DNA of 64,000 nucleotides, taken from the NCBI GenBank assembly GCA_014898415.1, contig RCTD01000010.1, forward strand, positions 930,001 to 994,000, in the 5' to 3' direction. Shown piece after piece: positions 1-11,426 of the stretch (the first letter of the stretch is position 1; every line of letters begins with the position of its first letter). The position numbers and the translations under genes were made by a program. The notes beneath the pieces were generated by a model. It was given only the letters and a program-made list of their open reading frames with translations, was not told the DNA's origin and ran no database searches. The stretch is from Stromatinia cepivora (lineage: Eukaryota; Ascomycota; Leotiomycetes; Helotiales; Sclerotiniaceae).

Positions 1-3000
1 AAATTAATCTTCGTTATACTATTGTGATAATATATTAGCAATTACCCTATCGAATACATCTGTTTCGAGTATACAAAGAAGTCAATGATTATAATATTGT
101 AGAAGCGAAACAGAGATAAGCTTTTTCTTCAAAATATTGAATACGTTTTGGTATACTTTGTCGAATACGAACTTAACGTTTACTTTAATAAATTCGTTAA
201 AAGATTTCACTATTATATTATAGTCCTTAATAAATTATCGATAAAAATTACAAAAATCAAAGAATGATTGGATTCCTTTCACTGTTATCAGAAAGATCTA
301 ATTCTCAACTACTTCAATCTTTTCAGAGTCCATCTTTATTCCTTTAATAAAGATGATAAAGTCCAAATACTTGATGTATATAATATTGAATTTGTATTTC
401 TTAAGATCCATTTGTAGATCAGCGACTTTTAATCGTTCAAGAATTAATTTAATATGAATTTAGTGTTTTTCTTCGTTTTCAGAATAGATTAGAATATTAT
501 CGAGGTATACTATACAGAAGACGTCTAGATAATCGAATAGAATATCATTTATATAACACTGGTAGATTGCGGGATCATTCGTTAATCCGAATGGTACGAT
601 CTTGCATTTGTATGATCCATATCGAATTCAGAAAATAGTATACTCTTCCGAAGCAGGATCTATTCTTATGCAATAGAAAACTTAACGAATATCGAGTTTA
701 ATAAAGATCTTAACATCGGAAAGCCGAGAAAGCGTTTTGTCGATTAAAAGAAAGGGATACCGATTCTTATATATCAAAGAATTCAATAATCTGAAATCTA
801 TATAGAACCTCAAATTATTATTGGGTTTCTTGACGAATAGGATGAGTATAGTATAAAGGGCTTGATTGGATTCAATGAAACCTTTATTGAAATTATCCAT
901 AATATATTCTTTAACGATTTTCAATTGTTCTAGAAATATTTTGTAAAACAGACTATAATACAAAACTTGTTCTTCTTCACCTTTCAATATAATTTTATAA
1001 TTATAAGATCAATTAGAAAGCAAAATGTTTAATTTATACTTGAAAAAAGCTCGATAATACTATTGATATTCAGATAGTATTTCAGATTTTGAATCGATTT
1101 CGGCCAATACTTAATCGAGTTTCTTTCGAACTTTTGTATTCTTGAATTTGATTAGGGCAATCAATACTCTCTCTTCTGTATATCGTTCGTTTCATTGAAA
1201 GTCTATTATATCATCGAATTCTTTCAGAGTAATAATAAAGAATTCAATTTGTTTATCTTTCTTATATTCTAATTGGAACTTATCAGATTTGAATATATAT
1301 AAATCGAAAATTTTGGGCGATATATAGAAAAGGTATTTATAGATCTGTAATGATAGTGTAATTGGTTGAAAAAAAGGTAGATTGAATTTGAAAGAAATCG
1401 GAACCTTTTTCTTTTCAATAAGAATCTGTATTATATTTATATTTAAAGGTTTTTATTATATATCATCAACTACAATTGATCTATTCAATTGTGAATCTCT
1501 TCGATTCCAATATTCTTCGAACTAATCATCTCGTCGATCAACATCTTGTTGGACTAATCGATCGATTTTCCGTTTGTAAAGGGATAATTAAGTAACAAAG
1601 AGATTATTCGAATAAAAGATAGTACAGGATCTCTCTTTAAATTATTCAAGATATCTATTGAAGCAATCGAACTTCGCTCGAATTTCTAATAACCAAAGTC
1701 TACCTAAAATAACATTATAACTCCTTAATTCAATAATAAGGAAAAGGACAAAAAATTGTTCACAATTATCGACTGTTAAATTAAGAAATATGAAATAGAT
1801 AATAGTATAGTCTTATATACCATTATACCCTTTAACTTCAATTGAAACTTCAAATAATATAATTCTGGATTTAAATATAGGAAATAAACAAATAAAAAGT
1901 ATAGTATTAATAAAAGCGAATTCATTTACTTTAAAGTTAATGAATATTCTTGATCAATAAGTATAATCATTTTTCGAAAGGTTACAAGGAAGAATAAATA
2001 CTTTTTCTTTTATAAGTTTGGTTAAATCAAGAAATCTTATATTCTGTATAACGCTTAAAATGGAAATGAAGTCTAAGTGTTTGGTTTTAAACACTTTTCT
2101 TTTTCTAAGCGGATATTCTATATAACTTCAATTGTAGCTTCTAAGCTGAAATCTTTTTCGACATCCCGATATTCTTCGAATTCTTCTGTTTCTTCTTGTA
2201 CTGTCTCGATCTCATTGAGGTTATCGATATAAAACATCGATATATATATTACTCCAAAAAAGAAAGAGGGTAATAAACATTTGAAATTCGAATAATTATT
2301 GGATACAACAAAGCCGATATATCCGGGAGGGATATTCCAAAATGGAAATAGTTTCGGGAACGTAGAGATTCCAAAATTGAAATTGTTAAAACTTTGAAAA
2401 AATTGCAAAGGGTTTATAATAATCATTGATTTGCAAATAACTACAAAGGCTTCTCGATCAATACAATATCGGTTTTGTTTTTATAATGAAACTTCGTTTT
2501 GATCTACTCTAATAAATATATTCATAAGTTTTTCTATAATCTTACAATCCTTAATAGATATTATTACTACTCGCAAAAGAAAATCGGAAATCTTTTATTC
2601 GAGATCCTTGAATAGAACCTTATCATCGATAATCTCCGCTTAGATAACAAGTAATCTGAACTTCCTATATTATTCTAGGAAGTTGCTATATCGAATCATA
2701 TTAAATATAACCTATATCTCGTATTGAGAACAAGTATTATCGATTTCGACCGGGTTCCGATAAATCGTTGCAAATTGTTCGATCAATTCGAGTATCATGA
2801 ATCGGAGCATTCATACATAAAGAGTATAACAATATATTTATGCTTCCGATTCGGTTTGGTCGATTATATATGCACAACGTTGTATTTCATTTTTAAGTAA
2901 TATAGTATACAATTCGAATCGTTCTATAATCAATAATTATTACAAATTAGTTTTAGGTTTAATACCATTGTTAAATTTAGTAATAAGATTTATGGGTTTT

Positions 3001-3960
3001 GGTATATATATATTTTACTGTGAATTATAATTAACGCGGGAATACGATTTTGTCCGGTTAAATTGACTTCTTGAATAAAGGGATCCCTGATTATTAAATA
3101 GATCGTCACTTTCTGAAAAAGAAGGAGAATCCTTGGAGAGCCCTTAATGATCAGATTGTTTAATCAAAGTTTTCTTTCTTTAATTTCGGGATCTTTGGGT
3201 TTATTTAGATAAAGATCCTTAGGTTTCGATTAAAGGAATAAAAGGAATCCTAGGTATTGTTATTGATCTAAATGCCTGTATAAGCATTATTTAGGGTTCA
3301 AAAGAAAATTATACTGTTATAGAGTTTATCGTTATCATAACTTTCAATTGTTGATTCTCCTCTTTCAAACTTATAATCATTATATAAAGATCTTGTAATT
3401 GTAATAATAATTCGGAAGAAGTAATTGAATTATTAAGAGCATTGGTTTTATATACTGGAATCTTCTTTTTATCAATCTTCTTTCTTCTAATAATAATATT
3501 ATCCAATCCTATATTTATATTTTCTTCAAAGGGTTGTTGAAATAATTAAAGAAAAGGAGAAGATTCCTTAAAATATATTTTCGAAAATTCGGAGTATATA
3601 GAAGAAAGAGTTCGTTGTATTATGAAAATGATGGTACACTTTTAAAAGTGTTTATATCTTCATCGATTAGATTGGAATAGATCTTCTTCCTCTAGATATA
3701 ACATTTGTAAAAGTTCATCTAAAAAGGTATTATTAAAGTGAGGTATTATTTGGGAGGCCATCAGATAACCAGACACTTGTAAATGAGTTGTAGATAATGT
3801 AATACACAAAAGCTGTAGTAGAACTGAATAAATAGGGTCAATTATATTCTTTAGAATCTACAATTGAAGAACTATAACTCATAAGGAACGATTAAATATA
3901 TATACATAAATACCCATTTGTAGGCTGCAGGGTTATGCGTAAACGTTATTAGAGTTATCA
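1..3960 (-). mobile_element. Ty3/Gypsy retrotransposon relic, truncated by window edge
   Basis: Read on the minus strand, the block runs from a putative 5' LTR through gag-like and protease-like sequence into reverse transcriptase, then leaves the window before RNase H and integrase could be seen. The RT part (about 990 down to 250) keeps recognisable Gypsy motifs: LRFYIDFRLLNS and KNRYPFLLIDKTLSRL near 690-860, then VPFGLTNDP, and VYLDNILIYSENEE near 485-515, where the family normally has YLDD. A protease-region motif, NVILGRLWLLE, lies near 1680-1740. The frame is broken by many stops and the DNA is very AT-rich, so the copy is dead. The Gypsy rather than Copia assignment rests on the RT motifs. 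Domain limits are approximate, and the gag part (2430-3760) is recognised only by position. Confidence 0.85.
3778..3960 (-). repeat. Putative 5' LTR of the Gypsy relic
   Basis: On the minus strand this 183-bp stretch starts TGATAACTC and ends TTTACA, so it has the TG...CA ends expected of an LTR. Just inside it the minus strand reads TCTGGTTATCTGATGG, which has the look of a Gypsy primer-binding site, and an ATG (base 3761) opens a short gag-like peptide, MASQIIPHFNNTFLDELLQ. The partner LTR would lie outside the window, so the ends are unproven. Confidence 0.4.
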
Positions 3961-3978
3961 TTTTACTATACTAAATCG

Positions 3979-4128
3979 TGTCACGAGATACACGTGATCG
4001 CGTACGATCGGGCTAGTACAGTACTAAGCTCCGAGCCGATTATATATATAGCTTTGTAGTATATTTTCTTTAATTTTGTAACTTTTAATTTTAAGGTTGA
4101 TCTTTAAATGCTCATTAGATTCGTTATA
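3979..4128 (+). repeat. 5' LTR of gag-only element copy 1
   Basis: 150 bp. It starts TGTCACGAG and its last bases, TTCGTTATA, are a transition-mutated form of TTCGTCACA, seen intact in the 3' LTR. The first 45 bp are identical to the 5' LTR of copy 2, while the inner end carries many C/T and G/A changes. A CACGTG palindrome lies at about 3992-3997. Confidence 0.9.
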
Positions 4129-4295
4129 TTATTAAAAGCTTTTTCAAATAAGAAATGGAATAATATTTGTATATGTTTATATATATTTTGTTTGTTTCTA
4201 TTTAGATATATTGCTTATACTTTTTTGTTTATATATAGATTTTCTTGATATTATTCAAAAATGTTGTCTTTTTTTTTATCCTTAATTTCTAAATT

Positions 4296-5435
4296 ATGGA
4301 TTACGATTCGATAAATTTTGTAATTGCAGAATTTCGTGGCGAAATGATTCGTTAATAGGATGAAATCTTGTTTCTATGTTTTTTGATTTTCGAATATATT
4401 TCTATTGCTTATATTCCTTTTCATTCGAAACCCTTTTTTTTTGATCCTGAAAAGTTCAATAGTAATTTTCAAAAGTTCGATATCTGGTTTTTTTCAATTC
4501 GAGCAAAATTACAAATAAACGGTGTTGCAATCGGCAATTCTATAGTTTAATTTTATTATATTTATCTCAATTTTGAATCTTATATACAAATTATAATATT
4601 ACTTTAGTTTTCTTCTCTTGATCAAAATATTCTTTTAGATTATATAATAATTCTGAATCAATTTATATATGTTTACAATAATCCAAATAAAGTTTAAAAA
4701 ACCGAAAATAAATTATTCATTTTCAAATAAGAAATCGATTTTTTATATATTTATATTGTAAAATTCGAAAGGACCTTTTATAAAGCCAAAGATCAGAATT
4801 GATTTGATTCGAATAAAATCTCAATTTTTTGTAATGAATTCAATATTACTTTTAGAAATTGTTTTTTTCAATAGCTTTTTCTTCTCTATTTTTATTCCGA
4901 TTTTGTTTAGGTTATATAATAATTAATTGTTTATATAATAAATGGATTCCCTATATCATCCTATTTTAATAAATCTAGAGTCCTATATATATTGTAGAAT
5001 CTATTCCATTCTCGGAATTACGATCTAATAGACATTAGCAACCTTAATATTATTAATACCCTTAACTTTTTTGATACCCAATTGGATAAACCCGATCATA
5101 TTTTGATTCTACTCTGTATACAAGTACCCAAGTTTTCTTTTTCTGAAAGAATTTTCTTGTACAAATAAAATAAATGTATATGATATAAAAGTAATTCTTA
5201 TTGAATACGAATCTATTCGTTAAATCTATATCAAAAAATTCAAGATTGATAAAAGCCTATTTCGGTTATTATATTGATTATTGAATCCAAAAGCAATAAT
5301 GATGAGGATTTAGAAGAGATAATCAATAATCGATATTTTGAAGATTGTTTGGAGAAGGTATATAGTATAATGAATATATATTTATTGATTGTAATACAAT
5401 CTATATATCAGGAATTTTTATCAAAAGAAGATTAA
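4296..5435 (+). pseudogene. Gag pseudogene of gag-only element, copy 1
   Basis: A single frame of 379 codons runs from ATG (4296) to TAA without any frameshift, but by hand translation it contains 17 in-frame stops. Several fit CAA/CAG/CGA codons changed by C-to-T, for example the paired TAA TAG at about 4353. Recognisable gag-type segments are PEKFNSNFQKFDIWFFSIRA (about 4443-4500), NNPNKV, and YIVKFERTFYKAKDQN (near 4760-4800). The end is acidic (NDEDLEEIINNRYFED). No zinc knuckle was seen. It is a decayed retrotransposon capsid gene. Family assignment rests on similarity to fungal LTR-element gag proteins recalled from memory. Confidence 0.8.
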
Positions 5436-5504
5436 TGATTATTTTGTATTTAAATTATTCATTTAAAATGAATTCAAAGTGAATTCTTTAGAAGGGAAAA
5501 ATAA

Positions 5505-5654
5505 TATCACAAGATATATGTGATCGTGTATAATCGGATTAATATAGTATTAAACTCTAAATCGATCATATATATAACTTTATAGTATACTCTCTTTAAC
5601 TTTGTAACTTTTAATTCTAAGGTTGATCTCTAAACGCTCGTTGGGTTCGTCACA
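5505..5654 (+). repeat. 3' LTR of gag-only element copy 1
   Basis: 150 bp, no indels against the 5' LTR. Here the inner (left) end is mutated (TATCACAAGATATATG) while the outer right end, ending GTTGGGTTCGTCACA, looks unmutated. The duplicated target AATCG follows directly. Confidence 0.9.
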
Positions 5655-5850
5655 AATCGTATGATTCATAATGTATATGCACAGATGATCAGCTCATAAA
5701 TTGATATGAGAGATAAGAGGTATCACGTGGTTAGCCTCCTGTAGTTCACGATTCGTGATAGATTCAATAAATCAAGAAATATAATAAAAAAGATAAAGAA
5801 CTCTAAAAAAGAAACAAAGAATCTTAAAATATTTAGAATATTTTCGATAT

Positions 5851-6000
5851 TGTCACGAGATACACGTGATCGCGTACGATCGGGCTAGTACAGTATTAAG
5901 CTCCGAGTCGATTATATATATAGCTTTATAGTACATTTTCTTTAACTCTATAATTTTTAATTCTAAGATTGATCTTTAAATATTTGTTAAATTCGTTATA
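5851..6000 (+). repeat. 5' LTR of gag-only element copy 2
   Basis: 150 bp. The first 45 bases match the 5' LTR of copy 1 exactly; the inner end is strongly mutated (TATTTGTTAAATTCGTTATA). Confidence 0.9.
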
Positions 6001-6166
6001 TTATTAAAAACTCTTTCAAATAAAAAATGGAATAATATTTGTATATACTTATATACATTTCGTTTATTTCTATTTAGATATATTGTTTATATTTTTTTGC
6101 TTATATATAAATCTTTTTGATATTATTCGAAAGTATTATTTTTTTTTTATTCTTAATTTCTAAACT

Positions 6167-7306
6167 ATAAATTATAATTCGATAAACCTTATAATTGCAA
6201 AACTTCATAACAAAATAATTTGTTAACAAAATGAAATTTTATTCCTACGTTTTCTGATTCTCGAATACATTTCTACTATTCATATTCCTTCTTATTTGAA
6301 ATCTTCTCTCCCTAATCCTGAAAAATTCAATAATAGTTTTCAAAAGTTCGATATCTGGTTTTTTTCGATTCGAATGAAATTATAAATAAACAATATTACA
6401 ATCAACAATTTTATAATTCAATTTTACTATATTTATCTCAATCTCGAATTTTATATATAAATTATAATACTACCTCAGTTTTCTTTTTTTGATCAAAATA
6501 TTTCTTTAGATTATATAATGATTTTAGATCAATTTATATATATTTACAACAATCCGAATAAAGTTCAAGAAACCAAAAATAAATTATTCATTCTCAAACA
6601 AAAAATCGATTCTTTATATATTTATATTGCAAAATTCGAAAGAACCCTTTATAAAGCCAAAGATCAGAATTAATCCGATTCGAATAAAATCTCAACCTTT
6701 CGTAATAAATTCAATATTACTTTTAGAAATCATCTTTCTCAATAGCTTTCTTTTCCCTACTTTTATTCTGATTTTGTTCAGATTATATAACAATTAGTTA
6801 TTTATACAACAAATGGATTCTCTACATTATTCTACTTTAGTAAACCTAGAACCCCATATATATTATAGAATTCATTCCACTTTCGGAATTACAATTTAAT
6901 AGATATTAACAATCTTAATATTATTAATACTCTTAATCTTTTTGATATCTAATCGGATAAATTTAATCATACCTTGATTCTATTTCATATACAAATACCC
7001 GAGTTTTCCTTTTCTAAAAGAATTCTTTTATACAAACAAAATAAATATATATAATATAGAAATAACTTTCATTAAATATAAATCTATCCGTTAGATCTAT
7101 ATTAAAGAATCCGAAATTGATAAAAGCTTATTCCAATTATTATATTGATTATTGAACCTGAAAGTGATGATGATAAGGATCTAGAAGAGATGATTAATGA
7201 TCGATATTTTGAAGATCGTTTAAAGAAGATATATGATACAATGGATACATATTCATTAATTATAATGCAATCCATATATTAGGAATTTTTATTAAAAGAA
7301 GATTAG
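6167..7306 (+). pseudogene. Gag pseudogene of gag-only element, copy 2
   Basis: It aligns with the copy 1 gag over the same 379-codon length with no net indel. The start codon is now ATA (G-to-A) and the frame has many stops. Conserved pieces include NFQKFDIWFFSIR (near 6335-6375) and DLEEMINDRYFEDRLKK (near 7180-7230). The two copies carry different stops, so each decayed at least partly after insertion. Confidence 0.8.
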
Positions 7307-7375
7307 TGATTATTTTGTATTTAAATCATTCGTTTAAAGTAAATTCGAGGTGAATTTTTCAGAAAGGGGGGGTAA

Positions 7376-7525
7376 TGTCACAAAATATATGTAATCGTAT
7401 ACAATTGGGCTAATACAATATTAAGCTCCGAGCCGATCATATATATAGTTTTGTAGCACATTCTCTTTAGCTCTATAGCTTTTAATTCTAAGGTTGATCT
7501 CTAAACGCTCGTTGGGTTCGTCATA
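7376..7525 (+). repeat. 3' LTR of gag-only element copy 2
   Basis: 150 bp. It ends GTTGGGTTCGTCATA, one transition from the copy 1 3' LTR end. Its left (inner) part is mutated (TGTCACAAAATATATG). GATAT follows. Confidence 0.9.
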
Positions 7526-7530
7526 GATAT

Positions 7531-10502
7531 CTTAAAATAAGAATATACTATATTATTTATATTACCTCAATAAAAAATTAAGATTTATATTCTTATTTAT
7601 ATTTATATTTTCAGATTCAGATTCAGATTTAGAGTTTGTAAAAACTATATAAAAATTGAAATCTATTTTATATTTTAGTATAGAATTTGATGTATAGATT
7701 ATCTTCAAAAGAGTGAGAACTATTAGGAACTCCGAATAGTTTCAAAATTCATAATTAATTGAAATATAAATAAATAAAAGAGTTTCAAATTATGAATATC
7801 TGATAAACTATACAACACAAACTAATTGTAGATTCTAAAGGGCATAAAAAATAACTATAAAAAGCACAACAAATCCATTGTTATTTTTAGCCCCGAAAAG
7901 ACCGGAGTTAAAGCTCGTATCAAATAATTATCATCACACTACTTCTCAACATATTCAATGTCTTACAATTAAGGAATCACGAGATGTATGTATTTTAACT
8001 TGTTCTCATTTCATCCTATAAAGTTGTTCCGTTCGCAAACTTTATAAACTTCATTGTGGCAGAGTGCATTTAATACGAGGTTAGTGTCTAGATCAAAAAA
8101 AAGTATTCGTGTTATATACTCCATACATTCGAATCATCCTTAGATCTCATGCGCAATGCTCTGCTTACCAAGTCCCATCAGCTCCTATCATGCTTCTGAA
8201 TCACTTACCCCAAGGAAAATCTCTGCATCTAAACGCGCAATCCACCATCCACAATCACCCAAACGTGCAAGACTCCATCCATCTTTGCAGCCCACGCCTG
8301 CAGGCTGCGTAAGAGCTAAGCCCATCCCCATATTCTTTTCATGAACTTATTCCACCAGCTTCCCTGATTGTAGTTCGAGTTTGAGTTTGAGTTTGAGTTT
8401 CGAGTTTCGCTTTTTCATGTGTGTAAGGTCTGGAGATTTTGGATATTTTTGTTGGATGGTATTTGATTGATCGTCGAAAAATAATCTACAACTCTTCTTA
8501 TCATTTGGATGGACACGTTTATGAAGTCGGTGGCTGTTACGGGTGACAAGGGAGCTTTTTTTTGGTGTGTACGCGGCACAGAGCTTCCTGTACTTCTTAT
8601 TCAAGTATTATATACGTGACATCGAGTTTCGACCCAAGTTATCTCGATTCTTGAATGTCGGGATACTGCAGAAATAACTTAGCAGCAACCATCTATATTT
8701 CAATCAATTGATTTGTGATTTTAGTTTTCAATCACTAGACCACGTGACGAATAATATCAAGTGATCTATTCTTCACAAGAAGCCCAGCTTAAGTTTCAAG
8801 AACGCGTTCTACTGCACTTCTTCAGCATGCCACTGAGTACGAGAGCCCGAATTGGTCGATAACACCCGATATACACCATGCATCTACAGTAGAGGATTAT
8901 ACTAGTTCTGTCTATTTGCGGTATGGGAAATATACGAGAATTCGAGAATCACACGCATAAATTATGACAATATAAGTAAGAGCTTATTAAGACTCGAGGA
9001 TTCATTCAATGAGGTGTGATAGTCTGCGATGTGTAATTTTCATTATGGGTATGCCATCACCATATCACAGAAAGCCTGGACAGTGGGAAAGTATGATCAT
9101 CGATTATATATGTTCCGGGTGTAGGATCTCTAGGATGGATATCACTCATGACAAGTATGGGATTATCACCATGGGAATTATATGGGATGGGTGAAACTTC
9201 ATATCACTGAAAGCAACAGTTCTCCAAGAACGGAGGTTAGTTACAGCACCCCCACAAATTACTATAAGAAAGCATATCACTTTATTCTGATCTGTTACTA
9301 GTAAAATAATATCACGCACCACTTGACACATCACCAAACTCATCACTCTACGAGGATAGATACTCAAACCAAAAAAAAAACACCACGGCCACAATATCCT
9401 TTCGAAAAGATCGAACATGACACTTAAATGTCTAGTATTGTTAGCAATTCACCACTACTAGCATCTATACTATCACTACAAAGATATCACACTAAAATCA
9501 TGAAGAAGTTCTACTTAGACCAATAATCTAGCTACAGTGCTATCATTCGAGCTAGAGCAGCTAGACTAGCCGAGTGAAGCGCGAACCGGATAAGGGGTAG
9601 AACCGATCTATTGTCCAGTACGCTTAAGTTTGAGTTTGAGTTTGAGATGTAGTATCTGATATCGACACAGAATTCCATAGGTTTTCAAGAATGGGATATG
9701 GGATAGAGATTATAATATATGAAGCTACGATGTTGCATCATCTTTGTCATTATCATTACCGTTACTTCCAAGCTCAAATTCATATTTTTCGTTCATATCT
9801 TTTATTACAATTTAGAATGGAACTTATAGAAGATTTGATAATTTCATTTGAAGTTGATTTTTGATGTTAATTTCCATCTTATTCCCCTCCTCTATTTCGG
9901 GATGGAAGAACACTTATGCACATTTGGGAAACCTCTATTAGTGTGGGGACATATCCATATCCACAAATCTTGCATCGAGTTAGCCCAAATCCAATCACCA
10001 GAATTAAACGGTACCAATATCCAAAAATCCAACTCCATCCCATGAATCTAGAATCCTCATTCTCATCTCATATCATCTCCTTTCCTTGCACATACGCACA
10101 TCAGCTCACCCAAATCAACATTAATATCAACATCAACATTAACATAAAATCGCAACCTAAATCCAAATTCGACCCTGAATCAAACCTTACCTCAAACCAC
10201 ACACCAGCACACATCAAACCTCAATACAATCATCTACCAAACGCACTAGAAACCCGGGGTTAACACTAGAACACTAGAATATACCATGATTCAAGAGAAC
10301 CAGAACCCAGCAGCAAAACCAACAACAACGAGACGAAACCAAATACACAACTCCTCAAACAAACTAAAGTCCCTATCAATAACTCCGCCAATCTAGATCC
10401 ATCCATCCACCCAACCAACCCTCTGGCCCCGCGTGAAAAATTAGATGCACAATGTATCCACTCCATCTCGGCAACTTTATCAATCAAAAGAACTAAACAT
10501 GA
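7531..10502. other. Non-coding stretch with short tandem repeats
   Basis: No gene could be supported. AT-rich character fades at about 7.85 kb, marking the edge of the transposon block. Hexamer arrays based on GAGTTT occur at 8376-8409 and 9625-9646. An AT-rich run of ATTAATATCAACATC-type units lies at 10118-10147. The open frames here are short, low in complexity and have no recognisable domains. Confidence 0.6.
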
Positions 10503-10710
10503 AAGCCTACAAACCTACAAGCCTACAAGCCTACAAGCCTACAAGCCTACAAGCCTACAAGCCTACAAGCCTACAAGCCTACAAGCCTACAAGCCTACAA
10601 GCCTACAAGCCTACAAGCCTACAAGCCTACAAGCCTACAAGCCTACAAGCCTACAAGCCTACAAGCCTACAAGCCTTCAAGCCTACAAGCCTACAAGCCT
10701 ACAAGCCTAG
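10503..10710 (+). repeat. 8-bp minisatellite, 26 copies of AAGCCTAC
   Basis: Twenty-six head-to-tail 8-bp units span 208 bp without phase slippage. Only three units differ, each by one base: unit 2 (AAACCTAC), unit 22 (AAGCCTTC) and unit 26 (AAGCCTAG). Because 8 is not a multiple of 3, every forward frame reads the same octapeptide in rotation (AYKPTSLQ), and an open frame (10445-10750) passes through. That frame is probably incidental. Confidence 0.97.
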
Positions 10711-11426
10711 TTACAAGAGTCTCAAGCTGCAGCTACATATACTTACTTAAATACATAAAAAAAATTGAAATACCAGTACCAAAGCAGCTCATCCATCCGT
10801 CACCTCCCATAAAATCCCACCAAAATGCTAGCTAAGATTACAAAATATTTCCCACTCAACCTCAAATTCAAATTCAAATTCAACTCTCCATCCCAAAAAC
10901 CCTATCGGTCATAGCAAAAGAAAATCAAGAATCAAGATGCGAAAATTATCTACCCAATACACCTCATCATACACCTCATCATACACCTCATTATACACCT
11001 TATCATACACCTCACCCTCACCCTCACTATACACCCGACTATACTACTGAACACAGTGCTGATACATTATCAAGTAGTGTTGGGTGTATATAAGTACCCA
11101 AGCCTGAAAGATCATTCCATCAACAAGTTACAACTCTAATTTCAAGAATTGAAACAGAAACATTATATATAAGTATAAGTGAGTATATATAGGGTCCAAC
11201 AGACGATAATTATACTAACTTTGCCAAAGATGAAGCACCTAACCCCACAAACCCAAACCAATTCACTATTACTCGTAAAACCAAATTGGAACATTGAAAC
11301 ATTGAAAAAAATACTATAAGTTTTAACTAGCTAACTCCACCAGTCTAATCTAGTCAAGTCTAGCCTAATTCTAATCTAACAATACCATAATCCGTCCTTC
11401 TTCCATCTATAACAACATTCACCCAC
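10711..11426. other. Repeat-rich non-coding stretch
   Basis: No gene seen. It contains four AAATTC-type units at 10861-10889 and a 12-bp array at 10957-11034. It lies downstream of the minus-strand gene ending at 11427 and may include its 3' UTR. Confidence 0.6.
10957..11034 (+). repeat. 12-bp tandem repeat (ATACACCTCATC)
   Basis: Four consecutive 12-bp units (10957-11004), the third and fourth with one change each. A fifth unit is expanded internally with CCCTCA, and a degenerate sixth follows. Confidence 0.85.

Larger units (their letters stand above)
3979..5654 (+). mobile_element. Gag-only LTR retroelement, copy 1
   Basis: A complete 1,676-bp element: 150-bp LTRs (3979-4128 and 5505-5654) enclose 1,376 bp. 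The 5-bp target duplication AATCG flanks it exactly (3974-3978 and 5655-5659). A purine-rich tract (GAAGGGAAAAATAA, near 5491) sits before the 3' LTR as expected for second-strand priming. The only coding remnant is a gag-type frame. No protease, RT, RNase H or integrase is visible, so it must have depended on enzymes supplied in trans. LTR differences between the copies are all transitions without indels, which fits RIP. Confidence 0.9.
5851..7525 (+). mobile_element. Gag-only LTR retroelement, copy 2
   Basis: A second complete copy (1,675 bp) lies 196 bp beyond copy 1 in the same orientation. It has 150-bp LTRs (5851-6000, 7376-7525), the target duplication GATAT (5846-5850 and 7526-7530), and a clear polypurine tract (AGAAAGGGGGGGTAA) before the 3' LTR. 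The different target sequence shows an independent insertion rather than a local tandem duplication. Like copy 1 it carries only gag and is heavily transition-mutated. Confidence 0.9.

Noticed and set aside
3309..3506. 65-codon minus-strand open frame as an independent gene
   Set aside because: It lies inside the RIP-mutated Gypsy relic between the LTR and protease region and is most simply part of its decayed gag.
9916..10263. 115-codon plus-strand open frame
   Set aside because: Low complexity (runs of INININ from an AT-rich repeat), no domain, and overlapping frames of similar quality.
10503..10710. Interpreting the 8-bp array as interstitial telomere repeat or CRISPR array
   Set aside because: The unit is not TTAGGG-like on either strand, there are no spacers, and the host is a eukaryote.
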